Assembly: GCA_021797995.1 (NCBI GenBank)
Contig: JAJZYR010000005.1
Coordinates: 1-50,601, forward strand
Origin: Microcaldota archaeon
GTDB taxonomy: Archaea > Micrarchaeota > Micrarchaeia > Micrarchaeales > CABMGC01
Reading direction: 5' to 3'
Length of the DNA: 50,601 nt
Under the pieces are notes generated by a model, which worked only from the letters and a program-made list of their open reading frames with translations, had not been told where the DNA came from and searched no databases. Below, in pieces: positions 8,671 through 17,298 of the stretch; position 1 is the stretch's first letter; the number at the start of each line of letters is the position of its first letter. The position numbers were made by a program, and so were the translations under genes.

Positions 8671-9563
8671 TTGCGCACCTTTTCAAACTCTGCTCTAAAG
8701 ATCTTTACAGCATCAGATATTGTAAGCATCTTTGTCTTTGCAGCCTTTTCTGCCTTGGACACATTAAGTGACACTTTTTGCGGTCTCTTCGCAGGCTGAT
8801 TAAGTTCTGATGTTGTTATTGGTTTGATCAATTTTTTGTTTAAACCAAACTCATTTGCCACTATCTTTGCGAATTCATACCTGTTTATAGTGTTTTTACC
8901 TGCTACATTGAACAATCCGCTTTTGTCTTTTTCATAAAGAGCGATTAAAGTTTCAGCAAGACTATTTGTAAGGGTGGGATTGTTGTATTGATCTATTACA
9001 ACCCTAATCTCCTTATTAGCTCTGAGTTGCTCTACAACCCAGGTTGGGAATGGAGTTTTATCGTGGCTCTTACTTATGCCAAACAACACGGCCGTCCTTG
9101 CGATTATATAATCTAGATCTAATGCTTCTATTACTTTTTCTACGATTAGTTTTGTTTTGCCGTAATAGTTTATCGGATGCGGTTTGTCCTTCTCTGAATA
9201 CAGTGTGGCCTTGGTGCCGTCATACACATAATCTGTAGAGATAAAGATTAACTTGCAACCGTTTGTTTTGCAGGCTTCGGCTACATTTTTTGTGCCTTCG
9301 ACATTTGTCTTCCAGGCTTCTTCTAGGTGCAGTTCGCAATAATCAACATTGCTTACTGCATGCGTATCTACTACCAAATCTGGCTTTACCTCATCAAAAA
9401 GCCTAAATACATTGTCTCTTTTTACTACATCCAGCTGATGCATATTTTTAAACTCTGGCTTGTGGATATTATAGGTTCCATGCACCTCGTAATCTTCACT
9501 GCAAGATTCGTAGAGCTTGCTTCCTAACAGGCCACTTGCACCGATTATTAGAAGTTTATCCAT
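8667..9563 (-). CDS. rmlD: dTDP-4-dehydrorhamnose reductase
   Basis: The final step of dTDP-L-rhamnose synthesis, reducing the 4-keto group with NAD(P)H. The dinucleotide site is GASGLLGSKL near residue 8. The SDR Ser/Thr is in STDYVYDG and the Tyr/Lys in NYYGKTK. The C-terminal half (RYEFAKIVANEFG, then KRPQKVSLN) fits the RmlD sugar-binding domain. At 298 residues it is normal length. It is the first gene of its operon, divergent from rmlC across a 51-bp AT-rich gap. Confidence 0.92.
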   Translation of the reverse strand: MDKLLIIGASGLLGSKLYESCSEDYEVHGTYNIHKPEFKNMHQLDVVKRDNVFRLFDEVKPDLVVDTHAVSNVDYCELHLEEAWKTNVEGTKNVAEACKTNGCKLIFISTDYVYDGTKATLYSEKDKPHPINYYGKTKLIVEKVIEALDLDYIIARTAVLFGISKSHDKTPFPTWVVEQLRANKEIRVVIDQYNNPTLTNSLAETLIALYEKDKSGLFNVAGKNTINRYEFAKIVANEFGLNKKLIKPITTSELNQPAKRPQKVSLNVSKAEKAAKTKMLTISDAVKIFRAEFEKVRK

Positions 9564-9614
9564 GAATTTTATTTATATGGTTAAATATTTAAATGTTAAT
9601 ATCATTAAATCATT
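9564..9614. promoter_or_regulatory. Divergent rmlD/rmlC promoter region
   Basis: A 51-bp, almost pure A/T gap between the divergent rmlD and rmlC starts. On the plus strand TTAAATATTTAAATG (about 9581-9595) sits 20-34 nt before the rmlC ATG. On the minus strand an ATATAAAT box precedes rmlD. The spacing suggests leaderless transcripts from back-to-back archaeal TATA boxes. Confidence 0.6.
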
Positions 9615-10151
9615 ATGCCATTTGAATTTAAGCGATTAGAAATTCCGGATGTAATTTTAATAACCCCAAAAGTCTTCTATGACGAACGCGGCTTCTTCAT
9701 GGAAACCTACCAAAAGGATGAGTTCACAAAAGCAGGGATAGCTAGTGAATTTGTACAGCAAAACCACTCAAAGTCAGTTAAAGGTGTATTAAGGGGCTTA
9801 CATTATCAAAAAGAACCGTATGCACAAGCAAAGCTTGTTAGATGCGTAAGAGGCGAGATATTTGATGTAGCTGTTGATATAAGAAAAAATTCACCCACTT
9901 TTGGTAAATATGTTTCTACGATACTTTCAGAAGAAAACAAGAATATGCTTCATATTCCAAGAGGATTTGCGCATGGTTTTGAAGTTTTGAGCGATGAGGC
10001 AGAAGTGGTATACAGCGTGGATAATATCTACTCAAAAGACAGCGAGTCGGGAATTATCTGGAATGATCCCAATATAAGAATTGAATGGCCTATAAAAGAG
10101 CTGATACTATTGGAGAAAGACAAGCGATGGCCGTATATGGAAAAGTTATAG
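9615..10151 (+). CDS. rmlC: dTDP-4-dehydrorhamnose 3,5-epimerase
   Basis: A cupin-fold epimerase acting between RmlB and RmlD. Signatures include DERGFFMETY near the start, the catalytic His region in GVLRGLHYQ, then VRGEIFDVAVDIR and IPRGFAHGF. At 178 residues it is normal length. It is divergent from rmlDBA, so all four genes of the rhamnose pathway are present within 3.2 kb. It is AT-rich like its neighbours. Confidence 0.94.
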   Translation: MPFEFKRLEIPDVILITPKVFYDERGFFMETYQKDEFTKAGIASEFVQQNHSKSVKGVLRGLHYQKEPYAQAKLVRCVRGEIFDVAVDIRKNSPTFGKYVSTILSEENKNMLHIPRGFAHGFEVLSDEAEVVYSVDNIYSKDSESGIIWNDPNIRIEWPIKELILLEKDKRWPYMEKL

Positions 10152-10166
10152 TAAATCTGACCATAG

Positions 10167-11081
10167 TTAGGGCTCAAATTTTCCTAACTGTCCTTTCAGT
10201 CCTTTCAACGTTGCCAATATATATATATGAATAAGTGTAGGAAGATCAGAAAGCCCTTTTGCCAAAAGGTATCGCCTATAGAAGAAAATCACTCCGAACA
10301 GGTATTCGAAAATCGGCAATTGTCCATTTTTAATTAAATAAGCCGAATTTCTTGTGAAGTAGAACAAACGCAATTTATTTTCATAATGGATTATCTTTCC
10401 ACCCATTCTTTTTTCACTTCCTAGTTTATGCTTAACAAATTTTTTTCTTGTTTCCAAAATAAGATAGCCTGCTTTTTTTATTCGACTAGAATATTCACGA
10501 TCTACCTGATCAATAAATAGTTTATTCATGAACTTGAATTTATGTGCTATTTCTGACTTTATCAGCATACCGCTTTGAATCGCACATTTAACTGGTAAAA
10601 AATTTTTGTAAGAACCTTTGCGGCGCTCATATTCTGATTTATCTAAAGTTATCTGATTAAAAACAAATCTATCAATCTTTCTTTTGCCGAATTTTACATG
10701 ATTTAAGCGAATTATTGCTGTTTTATCCTCTATTTGTCTATTAAGCTTTTTGTAGTTTTCAAGTGTTGTTTTTATGGCATCTTTATTAACAATTGTATCT
10801 TGGTCTAAAGTTAAAATCCAACTACAACCACCATTTAGCTCTTTAGTACCTATATTCAACCCTTTGGCTAGCCCGACATTTTGCTTAAGTCCCATAAATT
10901 TTATTTTAAAACTGTGATTATCGTTTTTGAGCGCTAACAGGACTTCTTTAATGTTAATGGACCCGTTATCTATAACTACCAACTTATTTATTTGATTGTC
11001 TAAACTATATACGACCTTCTCAAATCTTCTTACATCTGGATTATACGTAACAATTATTCCACCAATCTTGCAATGAGTCAT
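10167..11081 (-). CDS. GT2 glycosyltransferase, rhamnosyltransferase-like
   Basis: A GT2 enzyme: GIIVTYNPD at the N-terminus, VVIDNGS as the nucleotide-binding strand, LKQNVGLAKGLNIG, and the metal-binding LTLDQDT near residue 95. This pattern (IIVTYNPD with LDQD) is usual in RfbF/WbbL-type rhamnosyltransferases, which fits the adjacent rml genes. It is 304 residues without a clear membrane anchor. Its ATG overlaps the stop of the upstream GT2 gene by 4 nt. Very AT-rich. Confidence 0.82.
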   Translation of the reverse strand: MTHCKIGGIIVTYNPDVRRFEKVVYSLDNQINKLVVIDNGSINIKEVLLALKNDNHSFKIKFMGLKQNVGLAKGLNIGTKELNGGCSWILTLDQDTIVNKDAIKTTLENYKKLNRQIEDKTAIIRLNHVKFGKRKIDRFVFNQITLDKSEYERRKGSYKNFLPVKCAIQSGMLIKSEIAHKFKFMNKLFIDQVDREYSSRIKKAGYLILETRKKFVKHKLGSEKRMGGKIIHYENKLRLFYFTRNSAYLIKNGQLPIFEYLFGVIFFYRRYLLAKGLSDLPTLIHIYILATLKGLKGQLGKFEP

Positions 11082-12064
11082 TTTATCGCTATGTTTGATT
11101 TTTTGTATAATCGTTGCACATCTTTTATCGCTTTTAAGCTTAATAACAATCTAGTAAAAGGTTTTTCTTTAAGCCAGATATTTGATAGTTTTCTTTTTCT
11201 ATCTGGTCCTTCTATACTAGGTATAGCCCCTAAGAAAAAGATAAAAATGGCCTTAAGTCTATTTAACCCGCCAAATTGCTTCAGAGATTTATATTTATGC
11301 ACAAAGTACCAGAAATTAACTTGACCGTGATAAAAACTTTCGAGTCTAATCTTATAAAATTTTGAATTTGTACTAGTAAAACCTTCTAAATGTATTAATT
11401 TCACATTACCCGCATAATATACTTTAAACCCGCTTACTCTGGCTCTAATGTTATAATCTACATCTTCAAAGCCCATAAAGAAGTTTTCGTCTAGTAGACC
11501 TACCTTTTCTATCGTTTTCTTTTTTATTAACGCTGCAGCAAAAGTAACTCCCTCCACTTCTTTTATATAATCAAATTGTAAATAATCTTCTTGCCTTCTT
11601 CCTACGTTCCTAGCCCCATAATAGCCTAGCTCTATGCCAGCATGCTGTATCCTTCCAGTAGGATAAACTAGTTTGCAACCCACAATTCCTATTTTTGAAT
11701 CTGATTCAGCTACTTCTAATAGTTTGTTAAGCCATGAATCATCAGTTATTATTATATCATTATTTAGCAACACTATGTAATCAGGCTTATATTTTTGCAT
11801 TGCGTACTTTATCGTTTTATTGTTGTTTTTTGAAAATCCACCGTTTGAATCATTTACCACAATGTCAATATACGGAAAGTTTTTCTTAACATACTCAATA
11901 CTCCTATCTGTTGATTTATCATCAGCCATTATGATCTTATAATTTTGATATTTGGTCTTCATCAGGCTCGAGAAAACATCCCATAAAATATTGTGCTTTT
12001 TGTAAAAGTATGATGCTCCGTTGTAATTTGAAACTATTATAACAACAAGAGGGAAACCTTTCAT
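11078..12064 (-). CDS. GT2 glycosyltransferase
   Basis: A GT2 enzyme with VVIIVSNYNG at the start, IIMADDKSTD, the metal-binding VLLNNDIII near residue 100, GIVGCKLVYPTGRIQHAG, and FFMGFEDVDYNIR. The block order is the same as in the gene at 5428-6435, so they are probably paralogues acting on successive sugars. The start ATG follows an AAGGGG stretch. It is the first gene of a two-gene operon with the rhamnosyltransferase-like gene. No transmembrane segment. Confidence 0.84.
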   Translation of the reverse strand: MKGFPLVVIIVSNYNGASYFYKKHNILWDVFSSLMKTKYQNYKIIMADDKSTDRSIEYVKKNFPYIDIVVNDSNGGFSKNNNKTIKYAMQKYKPDYIVLLNNDIIITDDSWLNKLLEVAESDSKIGIVGCKLVYPTGRIQHAGIELGYYGARNVGRRQEDYLQFDYIKEVEGVTFAAALIKKKTIEKVGLLDENFFMGFEDVDYNIRARVSGFKVYYAGNVKLIHLEGFTSTNSKFYKIRLESFYHGQVNFWYFVHKYKSLKQFGGLNRLKAIFIFFLGAIPSIEGPDRKRKLSNIWLKEKPFTRLLLSLKAIKDVQRLYKKSNIAIK

Positions 12065-12188
12065 TTTAATACCCCTTTTATTTTCATAGTTGTATCATTG
12101 GCTATCTTATCTTTATTAACTTAAGTTCGCCACTTTGGGCAGTGAAGTCTCTAACCTTTTGATCTAACCTGATTCGCCAAATCGAATT

Positions 12189-13380
12189 TTACCAGCGCAG
12201 ATTGAGGTTTTTATCCCCATATCTTAAGGGAAAATCCCCTAAAATTGCCTCAATTGGGGGCGAAAGATTGCTCACGACCCTGATTCTGAACCCGTTTCGG
12301 GGATAAATGACCGTAAGTGTCAAATTTCCGAGGTATTTTTTGAGTAACTTGAAATTCTTGACGTCAGGGTTCTTGCACAATTTTTCTGTCAAATTTATTA
12401 TGGCTGATGCGAGGAAACAGACGAACAACGCCCCTATAATTGCATCTCTGTTCCAGTGGCGTATTGGGCGCAGCTCACCTCCTTCCTTCATGCACCTTAT
12501 GAACTTCTCCGCAACATCTCTTTGCTTGTACAGTTCAAGGACTATCTTCGGATCTACGTCAAGAGAACTTTCAAGAATGAAGAACCCCTCGATACCAGTT
12601 ATGTATGGGTTTTCGATATTCGAGATGGTTTGCTGTATCTCAGGATAAAGCCCGATCCATCCCTCCTTTGAAGGGAACGTTTGAACTGCCTTGTGTTTCC
12701 TTGCCTTCTTTGCCAGTTCGCCTCCTTTCTTCAATCTCCTTTGAAACTTCAACTCCTTCTTTCGCAATTGATCCTTACAGAGTTCCTTTGAGAAGAAGAT
12801 GTAGAGGAATTCGTTGTCTCTTTTGTCCGATGCCCTCTTCACTGCGAGATACTCCTCTTTCACGACGTTTGGTGCTTCTCCTCGTTCGATCGTAATCTCT
12901 TGGCATTCCTTCTCGAAGTTCTTTATGTGATTCTTGTACGTCCTTACCTTTTTCGCCTTCAAGGTTAGGTAGTTGTACCCATTGCTGATAATCTTATCTT
13001 TTACCCACGGTGAATTGCCGCCGCAATCGAACATGATGAGAGACCCTTTTTCGAGGATTCGCAGCGACACTTTCAACATCTCCCTCATATGCAGTTTATC
13101 CTGTAGATTGCCTCTTTGTATCGTCAGCGCAGTGGGAATGCCACTGACACCGGTGGTTATACCCCATGTAACCTGCTTTTTGTCAGGCCTGTGGTCTCTG
13201 GAGTATCCATGTTCCGCCAGTTCGGCCTTTTTCCCTTCGAAATACGATGAAGAGAAGTCAGTGATCTGATCATTGTCAACCAATCCCTTTTCAGAGATAA
13301 TGTTCTGGTATTTTTCCATCAGTATCGGAAATAGTCTACTTATCTTCTGGATGTCTCGGTAAAGAGATCTTTCGGGTAGC
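12189..13380 (-). pseudogene. IS1634-type (IS4 superfamily) transposase, 5'-truncated
   Basis: The C-terminal two-thirds of a DDE transposase. It starts just before the first catalytic Asp (QITDFSSSYFEG), continues with HGYSRDHRPDKKQV, the second Asp block (LIMFDCGG) and the family Y-x2-R-x3-E-x6-K signature (YKQRDVAEKFIRCMK). The readable frame from ATG 13319 has 376 codons, but the same frame stays open to 13380, where it meets an IS66 remnant and a repeat. Full-length relatives are about 550 residues, so the N-terminus is lost. Confidence 0.8.
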
Positions 13381-13381
13381 T

Positions 13382-13400
13382 GTTTAGAGTTTTGAAGTGC
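13382..13400. repeat. Copy of palindromic repeat arm
   Basis: A 19-bp sequence GTTTAGAGTTTTGAAGTGC, present again as an exact inverted copy at 14277-14295. It spans the stop codon of the IS66-type fragment and the point where the IS1634 fragment begins. Confidence 0.75.
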
Positions 13401-14213
13401 CCAACGACAACTTATTCTCGAGGTACTCTTTGCCCCAAGTAAGGAAGTTATGGTCTCTCATCTTACACGTCTGAAGAGTTGTAAGCAGTACTGGCATTGT
13501 GACTATGCCGTTGTCTCCCCTACTCCCATAAGAGTTCTTCCGCATTACAACTGTTGGTCTTATTGCTCTTTCCGCAACATTATTGTCTGATGTGACGCCA
13601 TCTTTGATCAGGAATGTGAACATATTTCTTGCATGTCTCCTGAGTCTCTTTATCAGTCTCTTGCAGTCGGAATCTTTCCAACCTTCATTGCATAATGCAA
13701 TGACTCTGTCTTCTAGGTGCCCCTTTCGTGTTTCTAGCACGGATAGACGTTTCTCCCTTTCTTTCAGTCGTTTGCCGTCATCAAGTATCCTCTTGAGCTT
13801 CTTTTTGAAGACAAGGAATTCACCTCCACTGCATTTTCCCTTTGCAGTCTCCTTCAAGTCTCTGCGAAGATGGACGTCGCATTTCTGCCAACTACTTCCG
13901 GCGTAATTGTATGCCCCTAAGAAGTCGCTGCCTACGGTACCTCTGTAGTCTTTGCCCAACACCCTCTTTGGTATCTTCTTGCCCCTGCTATCTTCGATAG
14001 TGTAGAATGTCGTCCATTTTCCCACGAAAGCCCACAGCCACCAGTTTTTCCCGTTCTTTCTCCAACTCGTCTCGTCTCCATTAACATACGGGCTCTTTCT
14101 CAGATCTTCTCTGAGTTCATCGTAATATTCTCCAAACTCACCTGCCAGAGAGTCCAACATCTGTGGCAATGCACCCTTTGACAAATCTAAACCATACGCA
14201 ATCCGAAGTATCT
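13384..14213 (-). pseudogene. IS66-family transposase, 5'-truncated
   Basis: The C-terminal half of an IS66 (TnpC-like) transposase. It holds DETSWRKNGKNWW with the first acidic residue, GSDFLGAYNY, a CDVHLRRDLKE helix, and the closing SDNNVAERAIRP followed by RKNSYGSRG. The shortest readable version starts at TTG 14184 with 266 codons, but the frame stays open to 14213, where an 82-bp palindrome begins. Complete IS66 transposases are about 500 residues. The truncation point carries the same AACTCTAAACAG sequence that borders the IS1634 fragment. Confidence 0.8.
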
Positions 14214-14295
14214 GTTTAGAGTTTTACAGTAATCGACGTCAAAACTTTTCTAACAAAGTTTTAGTCTACGACGACAGCACTTCAAAACTCTAAAC
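14214..14295. repeat. 82-bp imperfect palindrome (MITE-like)
   Basis: The ends are GTTTAGAGTTTT (14214-14225) and AAAACTCTAAAC (14284-14295). The centre is AAAACTTT-TCTAAC-AAAGTTTT, with partly matching flanks (CGACGTC against TCTACGACG). The whole unit can fold into one long hairpin. One arm recurs exactly at 13382-13400. Size and symmetry suggest a miniature inverted-repeat element or the fused ends of a deleted IS. Confidence 0.65.
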
Positions 14296-14384
14296 TATTA
14301 CCATAAATCTTCTTTTCGTTGGTCTATCACGACCAGTATGGATCTTCAGGAAGACTCCCAACAACTAAAGAAATTGGTACTTGC

Positions 14385-15497
14385 TCAATAATGTGTGGTA
14401 TTATTACTTTTGCGGTTTGCTATAAGTACCTTTTTGTATACTACAAACGTTTCCCTTGCACATCTTTCCCATGTGAAACTTCTTGCATATTCCGTTGCCG
14501 CCTTTCTCAACTTTTCCTTGTAGCCCTTTTTCTTCAAGTTTTCTATTATCTGCGCCATGCGCTCCGGGCTCTCTGCCTCGAAGCAGTATTTCCTGACTTC
14601 CTTTGGGATCTTTCCGTATTTATAGATTATCACAGGGAGGCCGCGGGCCTGGGCCTCGAGGATCGGATAACCAAGACCTTCGTACAGGCTCGGAAACGCG
14701 AAGGCGTTGAAGCTGTCGTAGGCTTTTATCTTGGCGTCTTCGTCGAGGTGGCCTCTCAACTTGACATTGCCAAGGGCGTTGTCCTGCCTGAACTTATCCA
14801 GGATACCTTTGTCAGCACCTGTCCCGTATATCGCAAAGCGGTACTCGGGCTTTGATTCCAATGCCTTTGCAGCCTGCAGTATGAATAAGACGTTCTTGTG
14901 CTTCATCAGGGCGCCAATATAGCCTGTTGTAAAATATCCATTCTCTTTCTTCTTCTGCAGAGGAGTGCTGATAATCGCGTCATTCGTACCGTGCGATACG
15001 ACTTTTACACTAGCCCTCTGCCCGAAATGCGCGATAATCGTTGCGCACGTCTGTGTGGAGTTGCAGAGCAGGAAGTCAGAGTAGCCCACGGCGTCGCTGA
15101 CGCTTCCCTGCACCATGTGGTTGTAAATCATCTGCGCGAGGCCGCGGTGAAGGCCTTTCTCGAACCGGGAAAGGTCGTGTATTGTAGTTATTACCCTGGC
15201 CTTGTTTCCGAATTTTTTCAATATTTTTGCTGCAAAGCCGAGTTCGTGGTCGAGGATGTGTATGATATCGTATTCCTGCGTCGGTATCGAGGCTATCCTC
15301 CTCTTGAAGGAAGTATTGGATATGAGCAGGCCGCGGACGTTGTTCCTCTCGGACTTGGAGAGCGCATAGAGTACGCCTATCGAATCGCTCTCGGAAAGAA
15401 GCGGCTTTAGATGCCTTGCCAGTTGATAGGCGTATTCGGTAAGGCCGCTCCCGCTTCCCCTATACGGCATTGTGTTGTTTATTAGGAGAATCTTCAT
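14385..15497 (-). CDS. GT4 glycosyltransferase
   Basis: A GT-B fold retaining glycosyltransferase, 370 residues. The N-terminal domain begins MKILLINNTMPYRG with a glycine-rich acceptor loop. The C-terminal domain has GYIGALMKHKN, the donor-site YGTGADKG region, and the E-x7-E element in PSLYEGLGYPILEAQARG. It is predicted to be cytosolic and to add a sugar during glycan assembly. It stands apart from the AT-rich rml block and has the GC-richer composition of the host. About 90 bp between it and the palindrome hold no recognisable gene. Confidence 0.87.
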   Translation of the reverse strand: MKILLINNTMPYRGSGSGLTEYAYQLARHLKPLLSESDSIGVLYALSKSERNNVRGLLISNTSFKRRIASIPTQEYDIIHILDHELGFAAKILKKFGNKARVITTIHDLSRFEKGLHRGLAQMIYNHMVQGSVSDAVGYSDFLLCNSTQTCATIIAHFGQRASVKVVSHGTNDAIISTPLQKKKENGYFTTGYIGALMKHKNVLFILQAAKALESKPEYRFAIYGTGADKGILDKFRQDNALGNVKLRGHLDEDAKIKAYDSFNAFAFPSLYEGLGYPILEAQARGLPVIIYKYGKIPKEVRKYCFEAESPERMAQIIENLKKKGYKEKLRKAATEYARSFTWERCARETFVVYKKVLIANRKSNNTTHY

Positions 15498-15616
15498 CGT
15501 ATACTGGAGAGTATTTGTTAGTTGGCTTTTAAAGTCTTATGCGTATGCAGGGGTCGGGCAAAGCCAGGCAGAGGCCATCGCATTCATTAAATGCATAATG
15601 CGCTTAAGTTTCTAAC

Positions 15617-15799
15617 ATGGAGAGGCCAAGGTTCCTTATCACGGGCAGTGCGGGATTCGTAGGCAGGCACATGATTGCGGAGGCAGTGCGGAACGGCTAT
15701 GAGGTGGTAGTGCCAGACATAAAGGAGAACAACAGCGCAGGGATGGAGTTTGTAAGGGCTGACATCCGGGACAGGGCAGAGGTCGCAAGGAGCATCATG
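15617..15799 (+). pseudogene. NAD-dependent epimerase, N-terminal fragment
   Basis: About 60 codons match the NAD-binding start of an extended SDR epimerase: RFLITGSAGFVGRHM at residues 5-19, then VVVPDIKEN and FVRADIRD. Homology stops at about 15799, and the frame continues only as a chance reading to 15907. The sequence immediately after is the C-terminal end of an epimerase on the opposite strand. This is a gene remnant created by inversion and deletion. Confidence 0.75.
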
Positions 15800-15806
15800 C
15801 CGCCGC

Positions 15807-15966
15807 TCACTTCCTCCAGTATTCTACCATCTTGTCAAGCCCTTCCGACAAAGAATATTCCGGCTCCCAGTCCAGCAGCTCCTTCGCTTTTGAGCTGTTG
15901 CCTATGAGTACCTTTGCGTCAAGTGGCCGCGGCGGGGAGCTGTGCCAGGTCCGCAGTTCAAATGCC
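15807..15966 (-). pseudogene. NAD-dependent epimerase, inverted C-terminal fragment
   Basis: Read on the minus strand, about 52 codons end in the classic epimerase tail: PLDAKVLIGNSSKAKELL, then a WEPEYSLSEGL block, then EYWRK and a stop at 15807. An in-frame stop at about 15967-15969 marks its upstream limit. It faces the N-terminal fragment at 15617-15799 with only 7 bp between, so the two halves are in inverted order. Confidence 0.75.
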
Positions 15967-15988
15967 TATATATATTTACCTATATATA
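15965..15988 (+). promoter_or_regulatory. Direct repeats and TATA region before the MNT gene
   Basis: CCTATATATA occurs at 15965-15974 and again at 15979-15988, just before the ATG at 15997. One or both can serve as the TATA box. The 14-bp phasing suggests a possible autoregulatory operator. Confidence 0.4.
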
Positions 15989-15996
15989 ATATCTGC

Positions 15997-16605
15997 ATGA
16001 CTGTTTACAAGCAGACTCTTCTCCGCGAAGACGCATATAACCAGCTCGTTGCAGCAAAGGAGAGGCTGCGCTCGCTGTATGGAAGAAGGATAACGCTCAG
16101 TGACGCCATAAACCTCATGATAGGCAGGAGGCTCAACCTTCTCTACCTGCCTAAGGAGATGCAGGAGTACATCTCAGGGTTCGTGAAGATCGCCTCGGAA
16201 GACAGGCAAGTCCTGGGGGTTCTGCTCTTCGGGTCCGTGGCGAAGGGCACCTACGGCAAGTACAGCGACATAGACCTGCTCGTGATGGTAAGGGGAAGGG
16301 CCAAGGAGCACCTGCAGCCGGTGCACGAGATGGTGCAGTCTGCAAACCCGCTTGCGGACAAGTTGGCTGATACGGGAATATACTCTTACATAACGCCCAT
16401 AGTGCTCGGCAGCGATAATTCCGGAAGGTTCTCGCCACTGTACGCAGCGTTTGTTGACGAGGGCATAACGCTCTTTGACAGGGACGGCGCGCTTGCCGGA
16501 TTCCTCTCTGATGTGAGCAGGATGGGATATACCAGGGAGGAGTTGGCAGGGGCAATGGTAATAAGGTGGAAGCATGGAGGCAGAGGAGATACTGAGAAGC
16601 TCTGA
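15997..16605 (+). CDS. MNT-type nucleotidyltransferase with N-terminal extension
   Basis: A minimal nucleotidyltransferase of the MNT-HEPN toxin-antitoxin class, which in studied pairs neutralises HEPN by modifying it. LLFGSVAKGTYGKYSDIDLLV (residues 77-96) carries the GS-x9-10-D-x-D motif: Gly79, Ser80, Asp91, Asp93. Residues 1-50 are an added segment (VYKQTLLREDAYNQL, then RITLSDAINLMIG) resembling VapB/CopG-like antitoxin N-termini, so the protein may also bind DNA. The start at 15997 follows the TATA-like repeats and gives 202 residues; upstream in-frame codons overlap the inverted epimerase fragment. It overlaps the HEPN gene by 32 nt. Confidence 0.78.
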   Translation: MTVYKQTLLREDAYNQLVAAKERLRSLYGRRITLSDAINLMIGRRLNLLYLPKEMQEYISGFVKIASEDRQVLGVLLFGSVAKGTYGKYSDIDLLVMVRGRAKEHLQPVHEMVQSANPLADKLADTGIYSYITPIVLGSDNSGRFSPLYAAFVDEGITLFDRDGALAGFLSDVSRMGYTREELAGAMVIRWKHGGRGDTEKL

Positions 16606-16981
16606 GATGTGGCTCCGGACGTGCGACGCAAGCAGGAAGGCCGGGATTCCGGCCTCTGCGCTCTACAGCCTCGAGATGTCCGTGGAGATGGCGCTGAAGG
16701 CGGTGCTCTGCGGCCTGGGCATAGAGGTGCCGAAGGCACACAATGTCACGAACCAGATAAGGGAGGTTGCGAGGCATGATGCGCGGATTCCAAAGGAATT
16801 CAGGGAGAGGATGGATAAGATCGCCAGTACGTTCTCAACGCTGGTTGAGTACCGGGCACCATCCGGATACTCCTTCGAGTACAATCTCTCGGATGAGGAA
16901 TTGGAAAGAAAGCTTGACAGCCTGTATGACGACTCTAAGGAGATAATTGAACTCTGCAGGAGGGCGGTTGCGTCTTTATAG
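16574..16981 (+). CDS. HEPN-domain protein (toxin partner of MNT)
   Basis: A 135-residue all-helical HEPN protein: SLEMSVEMALKAVLCGLGI followed by PKAHNV (His56), the usual block of the family, and a C-terminal VEYRAPSGYSFEY segment like the RYPD-type HEPN set. The strict R-x4-6-H ribonuclease motif is not obvious, so toxicity is uncertain. It starts inside the MNT gene and ends 10 bp before a copy of the 5' end of the spermidine-synthase-like gene. Confidence 0.7.
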   Translation: MEAEEILRSSEMWLRTCDASRKAGIPASALYSLEMSVEMALKAVLCGLGIEVPKAHNVTNQIREVARHDARIPKEFRERMDKIASTFSTLVEYRAPSGYSFEYNLSDEELERKLDSLYDDSKEIIELCRRAVASL

Positions 16982-16991
16982 GGTTGAGGCA

Positions 16992-17109
16992 GTGGAGTTT
17001 CTCGACCGTCTGCTGAACCGAAGGCGCACCGGATGCGTAAATGGAGAAAGCGGAAGCAGGATAGAGATCTACGGGTACGGAAATGGGAAGGTCATGAAGT
17101 TCAACGGAA
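16992..17109 (+). pseudogene. 5' fragment (copy 1) of spermidine-synthase-like gene
   Basis: 118 bp match the start of the gene at 20451. The encoded FLDRLLNR, then the IEIYGYGNGKV and KFNG blocks are kept. The first 29 bases differ from the intact gene only in the start codon (GTG for ATG), whereas bases 45-118 are closest to copy 2 at 18628, so it looks mosaic. Homology stops sharply after GTTCAACGGAA at 17109. The 190 bp that follow hold no gene, only the promoter of the ATPase. Confidence 0.85.
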
Positions 17110-17298
17110 TCGAAAAGTCGTCGGAACAGGAACATGCCCAGCAGACGCAGGGGAAGCCAGCAGCTTTTAGCCATTTGGGGATGCTGCTTCTTACTATGCA
17201 CTGGCTGCTCCGTCCTGTGCCTATAATTATTGAAACTTGTTTAATAAAGATGCGATAGATATTTAAATAGGTTAAACGATAATTGTTAGTTGCTTGCC

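Noticed and set aside
13900-14300. CRISPR-like repeats because of GTTTAGAG copies
   Set aside because: There are only three copies, one inverted and with no regular spacers. They form a palindrome next to transposase fragments.
14297-14384. Possible N-terminal piece of a transposase between the palindrome and the GT4 gene
   Set aside because: Short stretches in several minus-strand frames looked transposase-like, but none could be joined to a known family.
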